Assembly (NCBI GenBank): GCA_031254075.1
Contig: JAIRVD010000366.1
Coordinates: 1 to 8,121, forward strand
Direction: 5' to 3'
Source of the DNA: Clostridiales bacterium
GTDB lineage: Bacteria > Bacillota > Clostridia > Lachnospirales > WQUN01
DNA length: 8,121 bases
Shown here: positions 1 to 5,886 of the stretch, piece after piece
How the letters are laid out: each line of letters begins with the position of its first letter
How positions within the stretch are numbered: position 1 is the first letter of the stretch
Notes under the pieces: model-generated
Seen by the model: only the letters and a program-made list of their open reading frames with translations
Databases searched by the model: none
Told to the model about the DNA's origin: nothing
Made by a program: the position numbers and the translations under genes

Positions 1-241
1 GTTGTATGTACGCAACGGCGACGAATGGGAAACGGTCATGCCAATCATAGGCAATTGGGCTTTTACATCCGAAGGCTACTTTATTATTCCTCAATCGCGA
101 ACAGAAATAACAGCCGTTGACTGGCGATGGCTGTTCGGCGAACTGCCCGACGGCGAATACAGATTCCAAAAGAGCATTATGTTTTGGCGCAGCCCCGGTG
201 ATTTTGACACTTATGTTTTAGCGCAAAGCTTTACGGTTTAA
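1..241 (+). CDS. C-terminal end of a protein with a bacterial Ig-like domain (partial)
   Basis: Only the last 79 or so residues are visible. The frame is open to the left edge, so the true start lies outside the window, and the TTG at base 2 should not be taken as a start. The residues WRWLFGELPDGEYRF, followed by a short strand-rich tail ending in AQSFTV, match the closing strands of the Ig-like beta-sandwich common in Clostridia proteins (Big_14-like: aromatic residues, then ELPxGEYR, then a final F-T strand). Such domains are usually found in secreted or surface lipoproteins; their binding partners are mostly unknown. The gene converges on the CBS-ACT gene, with 16 bases between the two stops and no convincing terminator. 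The family call comes from recalled motif shape, not a search. The function of the whole protein cannot be told. Confidence 0.65.
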   Translation, partial: LYVRNGDEWETVMPIIGNWAFTSEGYFIIPQSRTEITAVDWRWLFGELPDGEYRFQKSIMFWRSPGDFDTYVLAQSFTV

Positions 242-257
242 TTCTCCGTTTTAAGCA

Positions 258-908
258 TTACTCAAACTCCCTCACATCCGTGACCTTAATGCCCTCGTCT
301 TCGAGGGCTTTTAGAATTTCGGTTGTGTTGTGGGTATCTACGCGAAGGACGATTTCTTGGCGGGCGTTACCCTTATCGTAGTTGCCGATGTGACTGATGT
401 TTACTCCTGCGTCGGCAAGAATGCGTGAGACTTTCGCGACGATTCCGATGTCGTTTGCAACGTCGAGTGCAAGGCGCGTTCCCTTATCATGAACGCCCAT
501 CAATGAAATGAAGGTTCTGAAAATATCGGTTTGCGTAACGATGCCGACCAAGGTTTTGTCGGCATGAACCACGGGCAGCGAGCCGATGTCGTGCGTATAA
601 AGCGCGAGCGCGGCTTCTTCCACCAGCGCGTCGGGCGATATATGAAAAACTTCTTCAAGCTTTAACATTACATCGCGAACCTTCGTGCGCGTCATTAAAT
701 AGTTTATCTCATAAACGCTTAACGCCGTCGCCTTCGAAGGGCGCACCTCCGCAAGCAGCTTTTCCGAAAGCAACCCCACAAGCCGTTCTCCGCGCACCAC
801 GGGAAGAACCTTGTGCCGTCCCTCGTGCAAAACCATAAACGCCTTATTCAACGAAGCCTCTTCCGTTACCGTTGCAACATCCTTTGTCATCATTTCTGAT
901 ACTCGCAT
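258..908 (-). CDS. CBS-CBS-ACT domain protein (AcuB-like sensor)
   Basis: A 216-residue cytoplasmic protein without signal peptide or membrane segment. A first CBS motif spans about residues 1-55 (MRVSEMMTKDVATV, then HKVLPVV and LVGLLSE). A second spans about 76-135 (VRDVMLK, IGSLPVV, LVGIVTQTDIF). An ACT domain follows at about 143-213 (ANDIGIVAKVSRILADAGVN, with glycines 155 and 168 at the usual ligand-binding turn). CBS pairs typically bind AMP, ATP or related nucleotides, and ACT domains bind amino acids, so the protein probably senses both; that is inference. The architecture and length fit proteins annotated as AcuB-like, but a role in acetoin use is not supported here. The ATG start lies 6 bases after the stop of the upstream lipoprotein gene, with GAAGGG about 9 bases before it, so the gene is probably the last one of the liv operon. 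It may modulate the importer or a linked amino acid pathway. Confidence 0.85.
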   Translation of the reverse strand: MRVSEMMTKDVATVTEEASLNKAFMVLHEGRHKVLPVVRGERLVGLLSEKLLAEVRPSKATALSVYEINYLMTRTKVRDVMLKLEEVFHISPDALVEEAALALYTHDIGSLPVVHADKTLVGIVTQTDIFRTFISLMGVHDKGTRLALDVANDIGIVAKVSRILADAGVNISHIGNYDKGNARQEIVLRVDTHNTTEILKALEDEGIKVTDVREFE

Positions 909-914
909 AATTAT

Positions 915-2423
915 CTACCCTTCTAGAATTATTCCTTCTTCAATTAACCGCCGCGTTACGGATTCCGTAATTTCGTTTTTAAGTGAAGTTAACGGACGAA
1001 TTCTTGCAAGCGTTTCATTCGGCATTCCGGGAATTGTACCCATTAAAAATCCGCCGTCGTATGTCCTGACAATAAGTCTTTCGCTTTCTCCGTTTAATAC
1101 ATTATTCCACTGCCAGAATTCCGCCCCGAATGAACGATTGTAACCTTCTGCGATAAGCTCGGTATTCACCGTAGCATCATCGTTAAAATCTACATAAAGT
1201 AAATTTGCCCCTTCGTCATATTCCTGTGTTGCCGTAAATGCTACATATCTTCCCGAATCGGTTTGAAAGTACGCTTCCGCATATAAAGCAGAGGTTGCAT
1301 CGGATGGATGTACCGGTGTATAAGCCCCGTCAATATATCTGTATAACACTCCTTCATACGGAATACCGCCCGTTGCCCATAGGATGTCTGAATAAAGAAG
1401 AATGTCAGGAATCCCGTTGTTGCCGAGATAAATCAATCCAAAGCCGCTGATGTACCACCCCTCGGCTTCATCGTTAAACAGAAAAGGCTCAATACGTCGC
1501 ACTATCTCTCCTTGCCGATTGTAAACAGTTTCAATTCTTCCGTAGTGGGTGTATAAGAACGGAACTGCATCTGTAAACGTTTCAATCCAGCCGTTCTCGC
1601 TCCTCACCCAATGCGAAAACCTTTGGTCTTCCATTAATACGGGTATACCCGTAAATATCGTAATATATCGGCTTAAAAACTCCTCGGCAACCTGCCGCCC
1701 AAAATCGCTTATATCCGCTTCATTATCTATAAACGGCAAATTCGGCTGCGGCGGAACGGGTCCGTAAACTATAATCGGCGAAGCCCATCGGTTTTCCTCT
1801 GAACCATCAAGAAAACGAGTGTACGTTGCCAAATAAAACGGACTGTGCTTACACATAAATACTTCATATGTTGAAGATTCTTCGTTAAACGTTAATTTGA
1901 AAATTATGTTTCTGCCGGGAAAATCATATGACACAGACCCATCAAGAAAAAGTTCACTGTCATACCAAAAGCTCATAGTCTCTGTGTCAAATACTCCCCC
2001 TTGTTGCCTTCCTTGTACCCCAAAGAATTCATTGTGAACGAATACTCTGTAATCGAGTATCAGTGTATCGTCTTTCCCCAAATCAAAGTACGGCTCCAAC
2101 ATCGCATCATAAATGACCACCGTAAGAACACCATCCGATATTTCCGATTCAATGCTGTAAGAGGATTCAACAATCAATGAAACATCAGGTCTTACATCTC
2201 GCGGCAAATTGGGGTTACGTATTGGCGCCGGCGTGGGTTCGTGTGTAGGTGTCGGGTGTGGTGCCGATGCGGGTTCAGGTATCGGCTCGGGCATATTTAC
2301 ATCGGGCGCGGGAGTCGTATCAGATTTTTCGTACGCAATACCGCTGACAGGCATATCATTATTTTTTCTGTCACAGGCAACAAACGCAAATGTAAGCAAC
2401 ATCACAAATACAAAAATACGCAT
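915..2423 (-). CDS. Lipoprotein of unknown function in the liv operon
   Basis: A 502-residue protein I do not recognise as a named family. The N-terminus is a short type II signal peptide (MRIFVFVMLLTFAFVAC) with the lipid-accepting cysteine at residue 17. The -3 residue is Phe rather than the usual Leu, a weaker but acceptable Lipobox. Residues 37-72 are a Pro-rich linker of PEP, PTP and PAP units. Residues 80-220 look strand-rich and 240-500 mixed. Residues 330-343 (IYLGNNGIPDILLY) resemble a worn form of the DxNxDGxPDLL element seen in many Clostridia surface proteins and FG-GAP/VCBS-like repeats, but the aspartates are mostly lost, so calcium binding is doubtful. The ATG is 2 bases after the livF stop and its AGGAG site lies inside the end of livF, so translation is probably coupled to it. 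The gene appears more AT-rich than livG and livF. An extracytoplasmic anchored role is likely; the activity is unknown. Confidence 0.8.
   Translation of the reverse strand: MRIFVFVMLLTFAFVACDRKNNDMPVSGIAYEKSDTTPAPDVNMPEPIPEPASAPHPTPTHEPTPAPIRNPNLPRDVRPDVSLIVESSYSIESEISDGVLTVVIYDAMLEPYFDLGKDDTLILDYRVFVHNEFFGVQGRQQGGVFDTETMSFWYDSELFLDGSVSYDFPGRNIIFKLTFNEESSTYEVFMCKHSPFYLATYTRFLDGSEENRWASPIIVYGPVPPQPNLPFIDNEADISDFGRQVAEEFLSRYITIFTGIPVLMEDQRFSHWVRSENGWIETFTDAVPFLYTHYGRIETVYNRQGEIVRRIEPFLFNDEAEGWYISGFGLIYLGNNGIPDILLYSDILWATGGIPYEGVLYRYIDGAYTPVHPSDATSALYAEAYFQTDSGRYVAFTATQEYDEGANLLYVDFNDDATVNTELIAEGYNRSFGAEFWQWNNVLNGESERLIVRTYDGGFLMGTIPGMPNETLARIRPLTSLKNEITESVTRRLIEEGIILEG
2208..2315 (-). repeat. 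Degenerate repeat coding for a Pro-rich linker
   Basis: On the plus strand this stretch is dominated by GGT/GGG/GGC words separated by TGT, TCG or ATC. On the coding strand these become runs of Pro codons alternating with Thr, Glu, Ala and His. It codes for residues 37-72 of the lipoprotein, with PEPIPEP and HPTPTHEPTPAP as the clearest units. The repeats are imperfect, as is usual for a spacer that lifts a lipoprotein domain away from the membrane or through the cell wall. Confidence 0.7.
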
Positions 2424-2425
2424 TT

Positions 2426-3127
2426 CTACGCTCCTAAATACGCCTTCTTTACATCGTCGTTTGCGATTAAATCTTCGGCGGAACCTTCGAGGGCTACCAA
2501 GCCTGTTTCAAGAACGTAGGCGCGGTCGGCTATGGAGAGCGCCATATTTGCGTTTTGTTCTACGAGAAGTATGGTGACGCCTGCGTTATTGCATTCTTTT
2601 ATTATACGGAATATTTCCTTTACAAGGATTGGGGCGAGACCCATTGAAGGTTCGTCGAGCAGAAGCATTTTGGGTTTTGACATAAGGGCGCGTCCGATTG
2701 CGAGCATCTGCTGTTCGCCGCCGGAGAGAGTTCCGGCGAGTTGGCGGCGGCGTTCGTGCAGGCGCGGGAAAAGGGAGTAGATTTCTTGGTAGTCGTTTGC
2801 CTTTGCTTTTTTCAGATATGCGCCCATGGAAAGATTTTCTTTTACGGTCATTTTTGCAAAGATGCGTCTGCCCTCGGGAACCTGAACGAGTCCCTGTGCG
2901 ATTATTTTATGCGGTGCCGTGGTTGATATATTTTTCTTCAGAAATTCTATTGTTCCCGAAGCGGGCTTTAATAAACCGGAAATCGCGTGCATTACGGTGG
3001 TTTTTCCCGCGCCGTTCGCGCCAATCAGTGTTACGATTTCGCCTTCGTTAACATGAAAAGAAACGCCCTTTACGGCGGTAATTGCTCCGTATGAAACATG
3101 TAAGTCGGTGACTTTTAACAATTTCAT
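2426..3127 (-). CDS. livF: Branched-chain amino acid ABC transporter ATP-binding protein LivF
   Basis: A 233-residue ATPase, the usual LivF length, which pairs with LivG to power import through LivH/LivM. Visible motifs in order: Walker A GANGAGKT at 36-43, the family marker VPEGR at 83-87 next to the Q-loop Gln 82, the ABC signature LSGGEQ at 134-139, Walker B MLLLDEP at 154-160, and LLVEQNANMAL near residue 190, where LivF proteins normally carry Gln in place of the switch His. The C-terminus ends in AYLGA, as in the family (AYLGx). The ATG is preceded by a doubled Shine-Dalgarno run (GGAGGAGG, 3129-3136) 17 bases downstream of the livG stop. The end of the gene holds the ribosome binding site of the next gene. 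C- and A-ending codons are common here, unlike in livH and livM. Transport of hydrophobic amino acids is the best guess; urea or amide importers have related ATPases. Confidence 0.95.
   Translation of the reverse strand: MKLLKVTDLHVSYGAITAVKGVSFHVNEGEIVTLIGANGAGKTTVMHAISGLLKPASGTIEFLKKNISTTAPHKIIAQGLVQVPEGRRIFAKMTVKENLSMGAYLKKAKANDYQEIYSLFPRLHERRRQLAGTLSGGEQQMLAIGRALMSKPKMLLLDEPSMGLAPILVKEIFRIIKECNNAGVTILLVEQNANMALSIADRAYVLETGLVALEGSAEDLIANDDVKKAYLGA
2431..2435 (-). promoter_or_regulatory. Ribosome binding site of the lipoprotein gene inside livF
   Basis: On the minus strand AGGAG sits 7 bases before the lipoprotein ATG at 2423 and lies within the last Leu-Gly-Ala codons of livF. The livF stop and the next start are 2 bases apart, so a ribosome ending livF can restart directly. 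This supports the chosen start and operon membership. Confidence 0.7.
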
Positions 3128-3144
3128 GCCTCCTCCGTCGGTCG

Positions 3145-3903
3145 TTATTCCCCCAAATACGCTTCGATGACGCGCGGGTTATTTTTTATTTCTTCGGGTT
3201 TGCCGGAGGCGATTATCATGCCGTAATCAAGAACGACCATGCGCTGACAAATGCCCATAACAAGCTTCATATCGTGTTCGATTAACAGAATCGCGATGCC
3301 GAAACGCTCACGGATTAGCTGAATTGTGTCCATCAGAAGTTGCGTTTCGCTCGGATTCATTCCGGCAGCGGGTTCGTCAAGCAACAGAAGCTTCGGGCGC
3401 GTTGCAAGCGCGCGCGCGATTTCAAGCTGACGCTGTTTGCCGTACGGCAGGTTTCCGGCATTTACGTCCGCGAGGTCTGCCATGTCGAAAACGGAAAGCA
3501 GTTCCAACGCCTCTTTATGAATCGCCGCTTCTTCGCGCCAATATTTCGGCAGGCGCATGATTCCGCTTAAAATGCCGTAACTCATATGCGCGTGGCAAGC
3601 GGTTTTTACGTTTTCGATAACCGAAAGCCCTTTGAATAAACGAATATTTTGAAATGTCCGCGCGATGCCCATGTTATTTATTCTATACGGTTTTTTACCC
3701 GCAATATTTTTTCCTTCTAATAAAATAACGCCTTCTGTCGGCGCGTAAACGCCCGTAAGCAAATTAAAAGCGGTCGTTTTTCCCGCGCCGTTCGGACCAA
3801 TCAGCCCGACAAGCTCGTTCGGCTCGATTGCGATTTCGAAATCGGAAAGGGCGCGCAGTCCACCGAAATCAACGCCCATTCCCTTGGCTTCCAATAACGG
3901 CAT
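3145..3903 (-). CDS. livG: Branched-chain amino acid ABC transporter ATP-binding protein LivG
   Basis: A 252-residue ATPase, the second nucleotide-binding subunit of the importer. From the ATG at 3903: Walker A GPNGAGKTT at 36-44, Q-loop ARTFQNIRLF with Gln 85, the signature region NLPYGKQRQLEIARAL at 151-166, Walker B LLLLDEPAAGMNP at 172-184, and the switch histidine His 210 in LLIEHDM. LPYG instead of LSGG is normal for LivG and is not a defect, as is the longer insert between Q-loop and signature. The C-terminus VIEAYLGE is typical. A GTG one codon upstream (3904-3906) gives MMPLL; I chose the ATG because GGAAGGGGG lies 7 bases before it. The start overlaps the livM stop by one base (TGATG), pointing to coupled translation. 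The product should sit on the inner face of the membrane, bound to LivH/LivM. Confidence 0.95.
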   Translation of the reverse strand: MPLLEAKGMGVDFGGLRALSDFEIAIEPNELVGLIGPNGAGKTTAFNLLTGVYAPTEGVILLEGKNIAGKKPYRINNMGIARTFQNIRLFKGLSVIENVKTACHAHMSYGILSGIMRLPKYWREEAAIHKEALELLSVFDMADLADVNAGNLPYGKQRQLEIARALATRPKLLLLDEPAAGMNPSETQLLMDTIQLIRERFGIAILLIEHDMKLVMGICQRMVVLDYGMIIASGKPEEIKNNPRVIEAYLGE

Positions 3904-4892
3904 CACTGCGCCCCCTTCCGCTTAAATTTCACAAAAACTTTTTTACATTTATCAAAAATTCCGAAAACAGAGAACTCGTAAGTTCCCATAAGCCCCTTCG
4001 GGCGGAAAATCATCATTGCAATTAACATAATTGCGTAGACGAGCATTCTGTATTGCTGGAACTCGCGCAGAATTTCAGGCAGAAGCGTCAGCACAACGGC
4101 GGCGACGATTGCGCCTGTGAACGAACCGAGCCCGCCGAGAACAACGATTACAAGCAATTCAATCGAATAACTGAATCCGAACGCGCGCGAATCAAGCATC
4201 GCGAGATAATGTGCATAAAGCCCGCCCGCAACGCCCGCGAAAAACGCCGAAACCGTAAAGCCGAGAATTTTATAATAAACAGTCGAAATGCCGGAAGCCT
4301 CCGCCGCGATTTCGTCTTCGCGAATCGCAATCATCGCGCGCCCGTGCCGCGAGCGGATAAGACAAACTAACACCAAAACCGTAATTACCACAATAAAATA
4401 TGCATTATTAAAATTCGTAAGACGCGGAATTCCAAGCAATCCCTGCGCTCCGCCCGTGTATGTTCTGAAATAATTAATAAGCGACTGTACAATCAACCCG
4501 AAACCCAAAGTTATAATCGCGATATAGTCACCGCGAAGCCGCAGAGCGGGCACTCCTATAATTATTCCCGCAACAGCCGCAGCCAGTCCGCCGAGTATCA
4601 ACGCCACAATTAGCAAAGGCGTTCCGCTTAACCCGATTTCGCTTCCCGTAATATATTTAGAAAAAATCGCGGCGGCATACGCTCCGACAGCCATAAATGC
4701 CGCGTGTCCCAACACCAACTGCCCCAAAAAACCTGCCGATAAATTCAAACTCACCGCCAAAATAATATTTATGCATACCAACAAAATTAAACCGTTATGA
4801 AAACGGTTCAAAATTCCTAAATGAAATAGCAACGTTATTACCGCAAATAACGTCAACACCAACCCGGCGTTAATTGCATATGCCTTTTTCAT
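3903..4892 (-). CDS. livM: Branched-chain amino acid ABC transporter permease LivM
   Basis: A 329-residue polytopic membrane protein with about nine or ten hydrophobic segments from residue 5 to 297, forming half of the import channel with LivH. Family marks: NLSAGFLGQLVLGHAAFMAVG at 50-70, the conserved LRLRGDYIAIITLGFG at 117-132, the cytoplasmic coupling loop REDEIAAEASGI at 191-202 that should contact the ATPases, GGLGSFTGA at 253-261, and FRPKGLMG at 296-303. A short basic tail follows (KCKKVF, KFKRKG). The length fits the common short form; the E. coli protein has an extra N-terminal stretch. The ATG overlaps the livH stop by 4 bases (ATGA), and AGGGG lies 7 bases before it. The gene prefers G- and T-ending codons (long runs of TTG, GCG, GTT, ATT). 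The hydrophobic amino acid specificity comes from the family, not from anything decisive in this subunit. Confidence 0.95.
   Translation of the reverse strand: MKKAYAINAGLVLTLFAVITLLFHLGILNRFHNGLILLVCINIILAVSLNLSAGFLGQLVLGHAAFMAVGAYAAAIFSKYITGSEIGLSGTPLLIVALILGGLAAAVAGIIIGVPALRLRGDYIAIITLGFGLIVQSLINYFRTYTGGAQGLLGIPRLTNFNNAYFIVVITVLVLVCLIRSRHGRAMIAIREDEIAAEASGISTVYYKILGFTVSAFFAGVAGGLYAHYLAMLDSRAFGFSYSIELLVIVVLGGLGSFTGAIVAAVVLTLLPEILREFQQYRMLVYAIMLIAMMIFRPKGLMGTYEFSVFGIFDKCKKVFVKFKRKGAQ
3911..3919 (-). promoter_or_regulatory. Ribosome binding site deciding the livG start
   Basis: The minus strand reads GGAAGGGGG followed by CGCAGTGATG. The purine run is 4 bases from the GTG and 7 bases from the ATG, so the ATG at 3903 is favoured. 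The site lies within the last codons of livM. Confidence 0.6.
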
Positions 4893-5773
4893 ACCTTTTC
4901 CCCTGTTGTTTTGCCCATAAGACCCGACGGTTTCAGAAGCAACACAATTATCAAAATTCCATACACAACCGCATCGGACAATTGCGTGGAAATATAAGCC
5001 TTTGTCATACTCTCAACAATGCCGAGAAGAATTCCGCCGAGCATCGCGCCCGGAATTATCCCGATTCCGCCCAAAACCGCCGCAACAAACGCCTTCAGCC
5101 CCATTTGCAAGCCCATAAACGGCTCAACCTGCGGATATGTAGAAGCATACAACGCGCTGCCGACCGCCGCCAAAGCCGAACCCACAGCAAACGTAACCGC
5201 AATAGTATTATTTACATTTATCCCCATCAAACATGCCGCTCCGGAATCCTCCGAAACAGCGCGCATCGCTTTCCCCATTTTCGTTCCCTTAACAAAAAAG
5301 TGCAACAAAATCATCATCACAGCCGAAACCACAATCGTCACTAACGCCAAATAACTTATACTCACATCCCCGAACAAATTCAAAGACCCGCTAATCGCAG
5401 GGCGCGGAAACGGACGCGGATTCGGGCTGAACCGCACCAAAAACGCGTTCTGCAAAAACAAACTCACACCAATCGCCGTAATTAGCGCACTCAATCTTGT
5501 AGCATTCCTAAGCGGCTTATACGCAATCTTCTCCATCAAAACACCAAGCAACGCACAGCCCGCCATCGCTGTCAAAACTGCCGGAATAAACGGAATCCCC
5601 GCTCCCGTTACCAAAAACAAAATAATAAAAGCACCCACCATGATTACATCACCGTGGGCAAAATTGATAAGCTTGACAATACCGTAAACCATAGTATACC
5701 CAAGCGCGATTAAGGCATAAATACTGCCTATTTGTAACCCGTTAATCAAATGCGAAACAAACATTTCAAACAT
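4889..5773 (-). CDS. livH: Branched-chain amino acid ABC transporter permease LivH
   Basis: A 294-residue polytopic membrane protein with about eight hydrophobic segments, the partner of LivM. Family marks from the chosen start: NGLQIGSIYALIALGYTMVY at 11-30, GIVKLINFAHGD at 31-42, ITAIGVSLFLQN at 98-109, the coupling loop KAMRAVSEDSGAACLMGINV at 168-187, VLGGIGIIPGAMLGG at 233-247, and KPSGLMGK at 281-288. The frame is open to another ATG at 5806 that would add 11 residues (MSCPFPKGLIS). I reject it because the ATG at 5773 has AAAAGGA 9 bases before it and gives the normal LivH N-terminus; an ATG at 5764 is a weaker option. The stop overlaps the livM start. The gene follows livK after a 113-base gap holding a hairpin, the longest gap in the operon. 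Codons end mostly in G or T, unlike livK. Confidence 0.94.
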   Translation of the reverse strand: MFEMFVSHLINGLQIGSIYALIALGYTMVYGIVKLINFAHGDVIMVGAFIILFLVTGAGIPFIPAVLTAMAGCALLGVLMEKIAYKPLRNATRLSALITAIGVSLFLQNAFLVRFSPNPRPFPRPAISGSLNLFGDVSISYLALVTIVVSAVMMILLHFFVKGTKMGKAMRAVSEDSGAACLMGINVNNTIAVTFAVGSALAAVGSALYASTYPQVEPFMGLQMGLKAFVAAVLGGIGIIPGAMLGGILLGIVESMTKAYISTQLSDAVVYGILIIVLLLKPSGLMGKTTGEKV

Positions 5774-5782
5774 TGATATCAG

Positions 5783-5789
5783 TCCTTTT
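5783..5789 (-). promoter_or_regulatory. Ribosome binding site deciding the livH start
   Basis: The minus strand reads AAAAGGA, then 9 bases, then ATG at 5773. The alternative upstream ATG at 5806 has only a poor GAGAG-like stretch before it. This fixes the likely start of livH and lengthens the livK-livH gap to 113 bases. Confidence 0.65.
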
Positions 5790-5818
5790 GGGAAAGGGCA
5801 AGACATTGGGAACTCTCA

Positions 5819-5861
5819 GGCAACCCCCCGAAAACATGCAGGATGGTTTTCGGAGGTTGCC
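5819..5861 (-). other. Intercistronic RNA hairpin between livK and livH
   Basis: The arms 5819-5835 and 5846-5861 are inverted repeats around a 10-base loop. In the minus-strand transcript the left arm reads GGCAACCUCCGAAAAC and the right arm GUUUUCGGGGGGUUGCC. They pair over about 16 positions with one G-U pair and one bulged G. No U run follows in either direction, so it is not a standard intrinsic terminator. Hairpins just after a binding-protein gene commonly shield the 3' end of its message or reduce read-through, so that binding protein exceeds permease; that role is inferred here. It starts 26 bases after the livK stop. Confidence 0.75.
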
Positions 5862-5886
5862 CAAGGTCTTAAATAATATTTATCAA

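Noticed and set aside
228..256. Possible bidirectional terminator between the Ig-like gene and the CBS-ACT gene
   Set aside because: Only two 4-base pairings (GCTT/AAGC and ACGG/CCGT) separated by an uneven internal loop, with no T run on either side.
2209..2577. Plus-strand frame with a Gly/Val/Ser-rich repetitive start
   Set aside because: It is the complement of the Pro-rich linker of the lipoprotein and then crosses into livF. No sign of independent coding.
3430..3453. LPYG in place of LSGG in the LivG signature, and Gln in place of the switch His in LivF
   Set aside because: Both are normal for these subfamilies and do not indicate inactive ATPases.
5774..5806. Longer livH reading frame starting at the ATG at 5806
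   Set aside because: The extra 11 residues (MSCPFPKGLIS) are unlike LivH N-termini and lack a good ribosome binding site. The ATG at 5773 has AAAAGGA at 9 bases.
5819..5861. Hairpin as an intrinsic terminator or amino acid riboswitch
   Set aside because: No U run follows on either strand, and no known riboswitch or T-box core motif was recognised. It is kept as an intercistronic hairpin.
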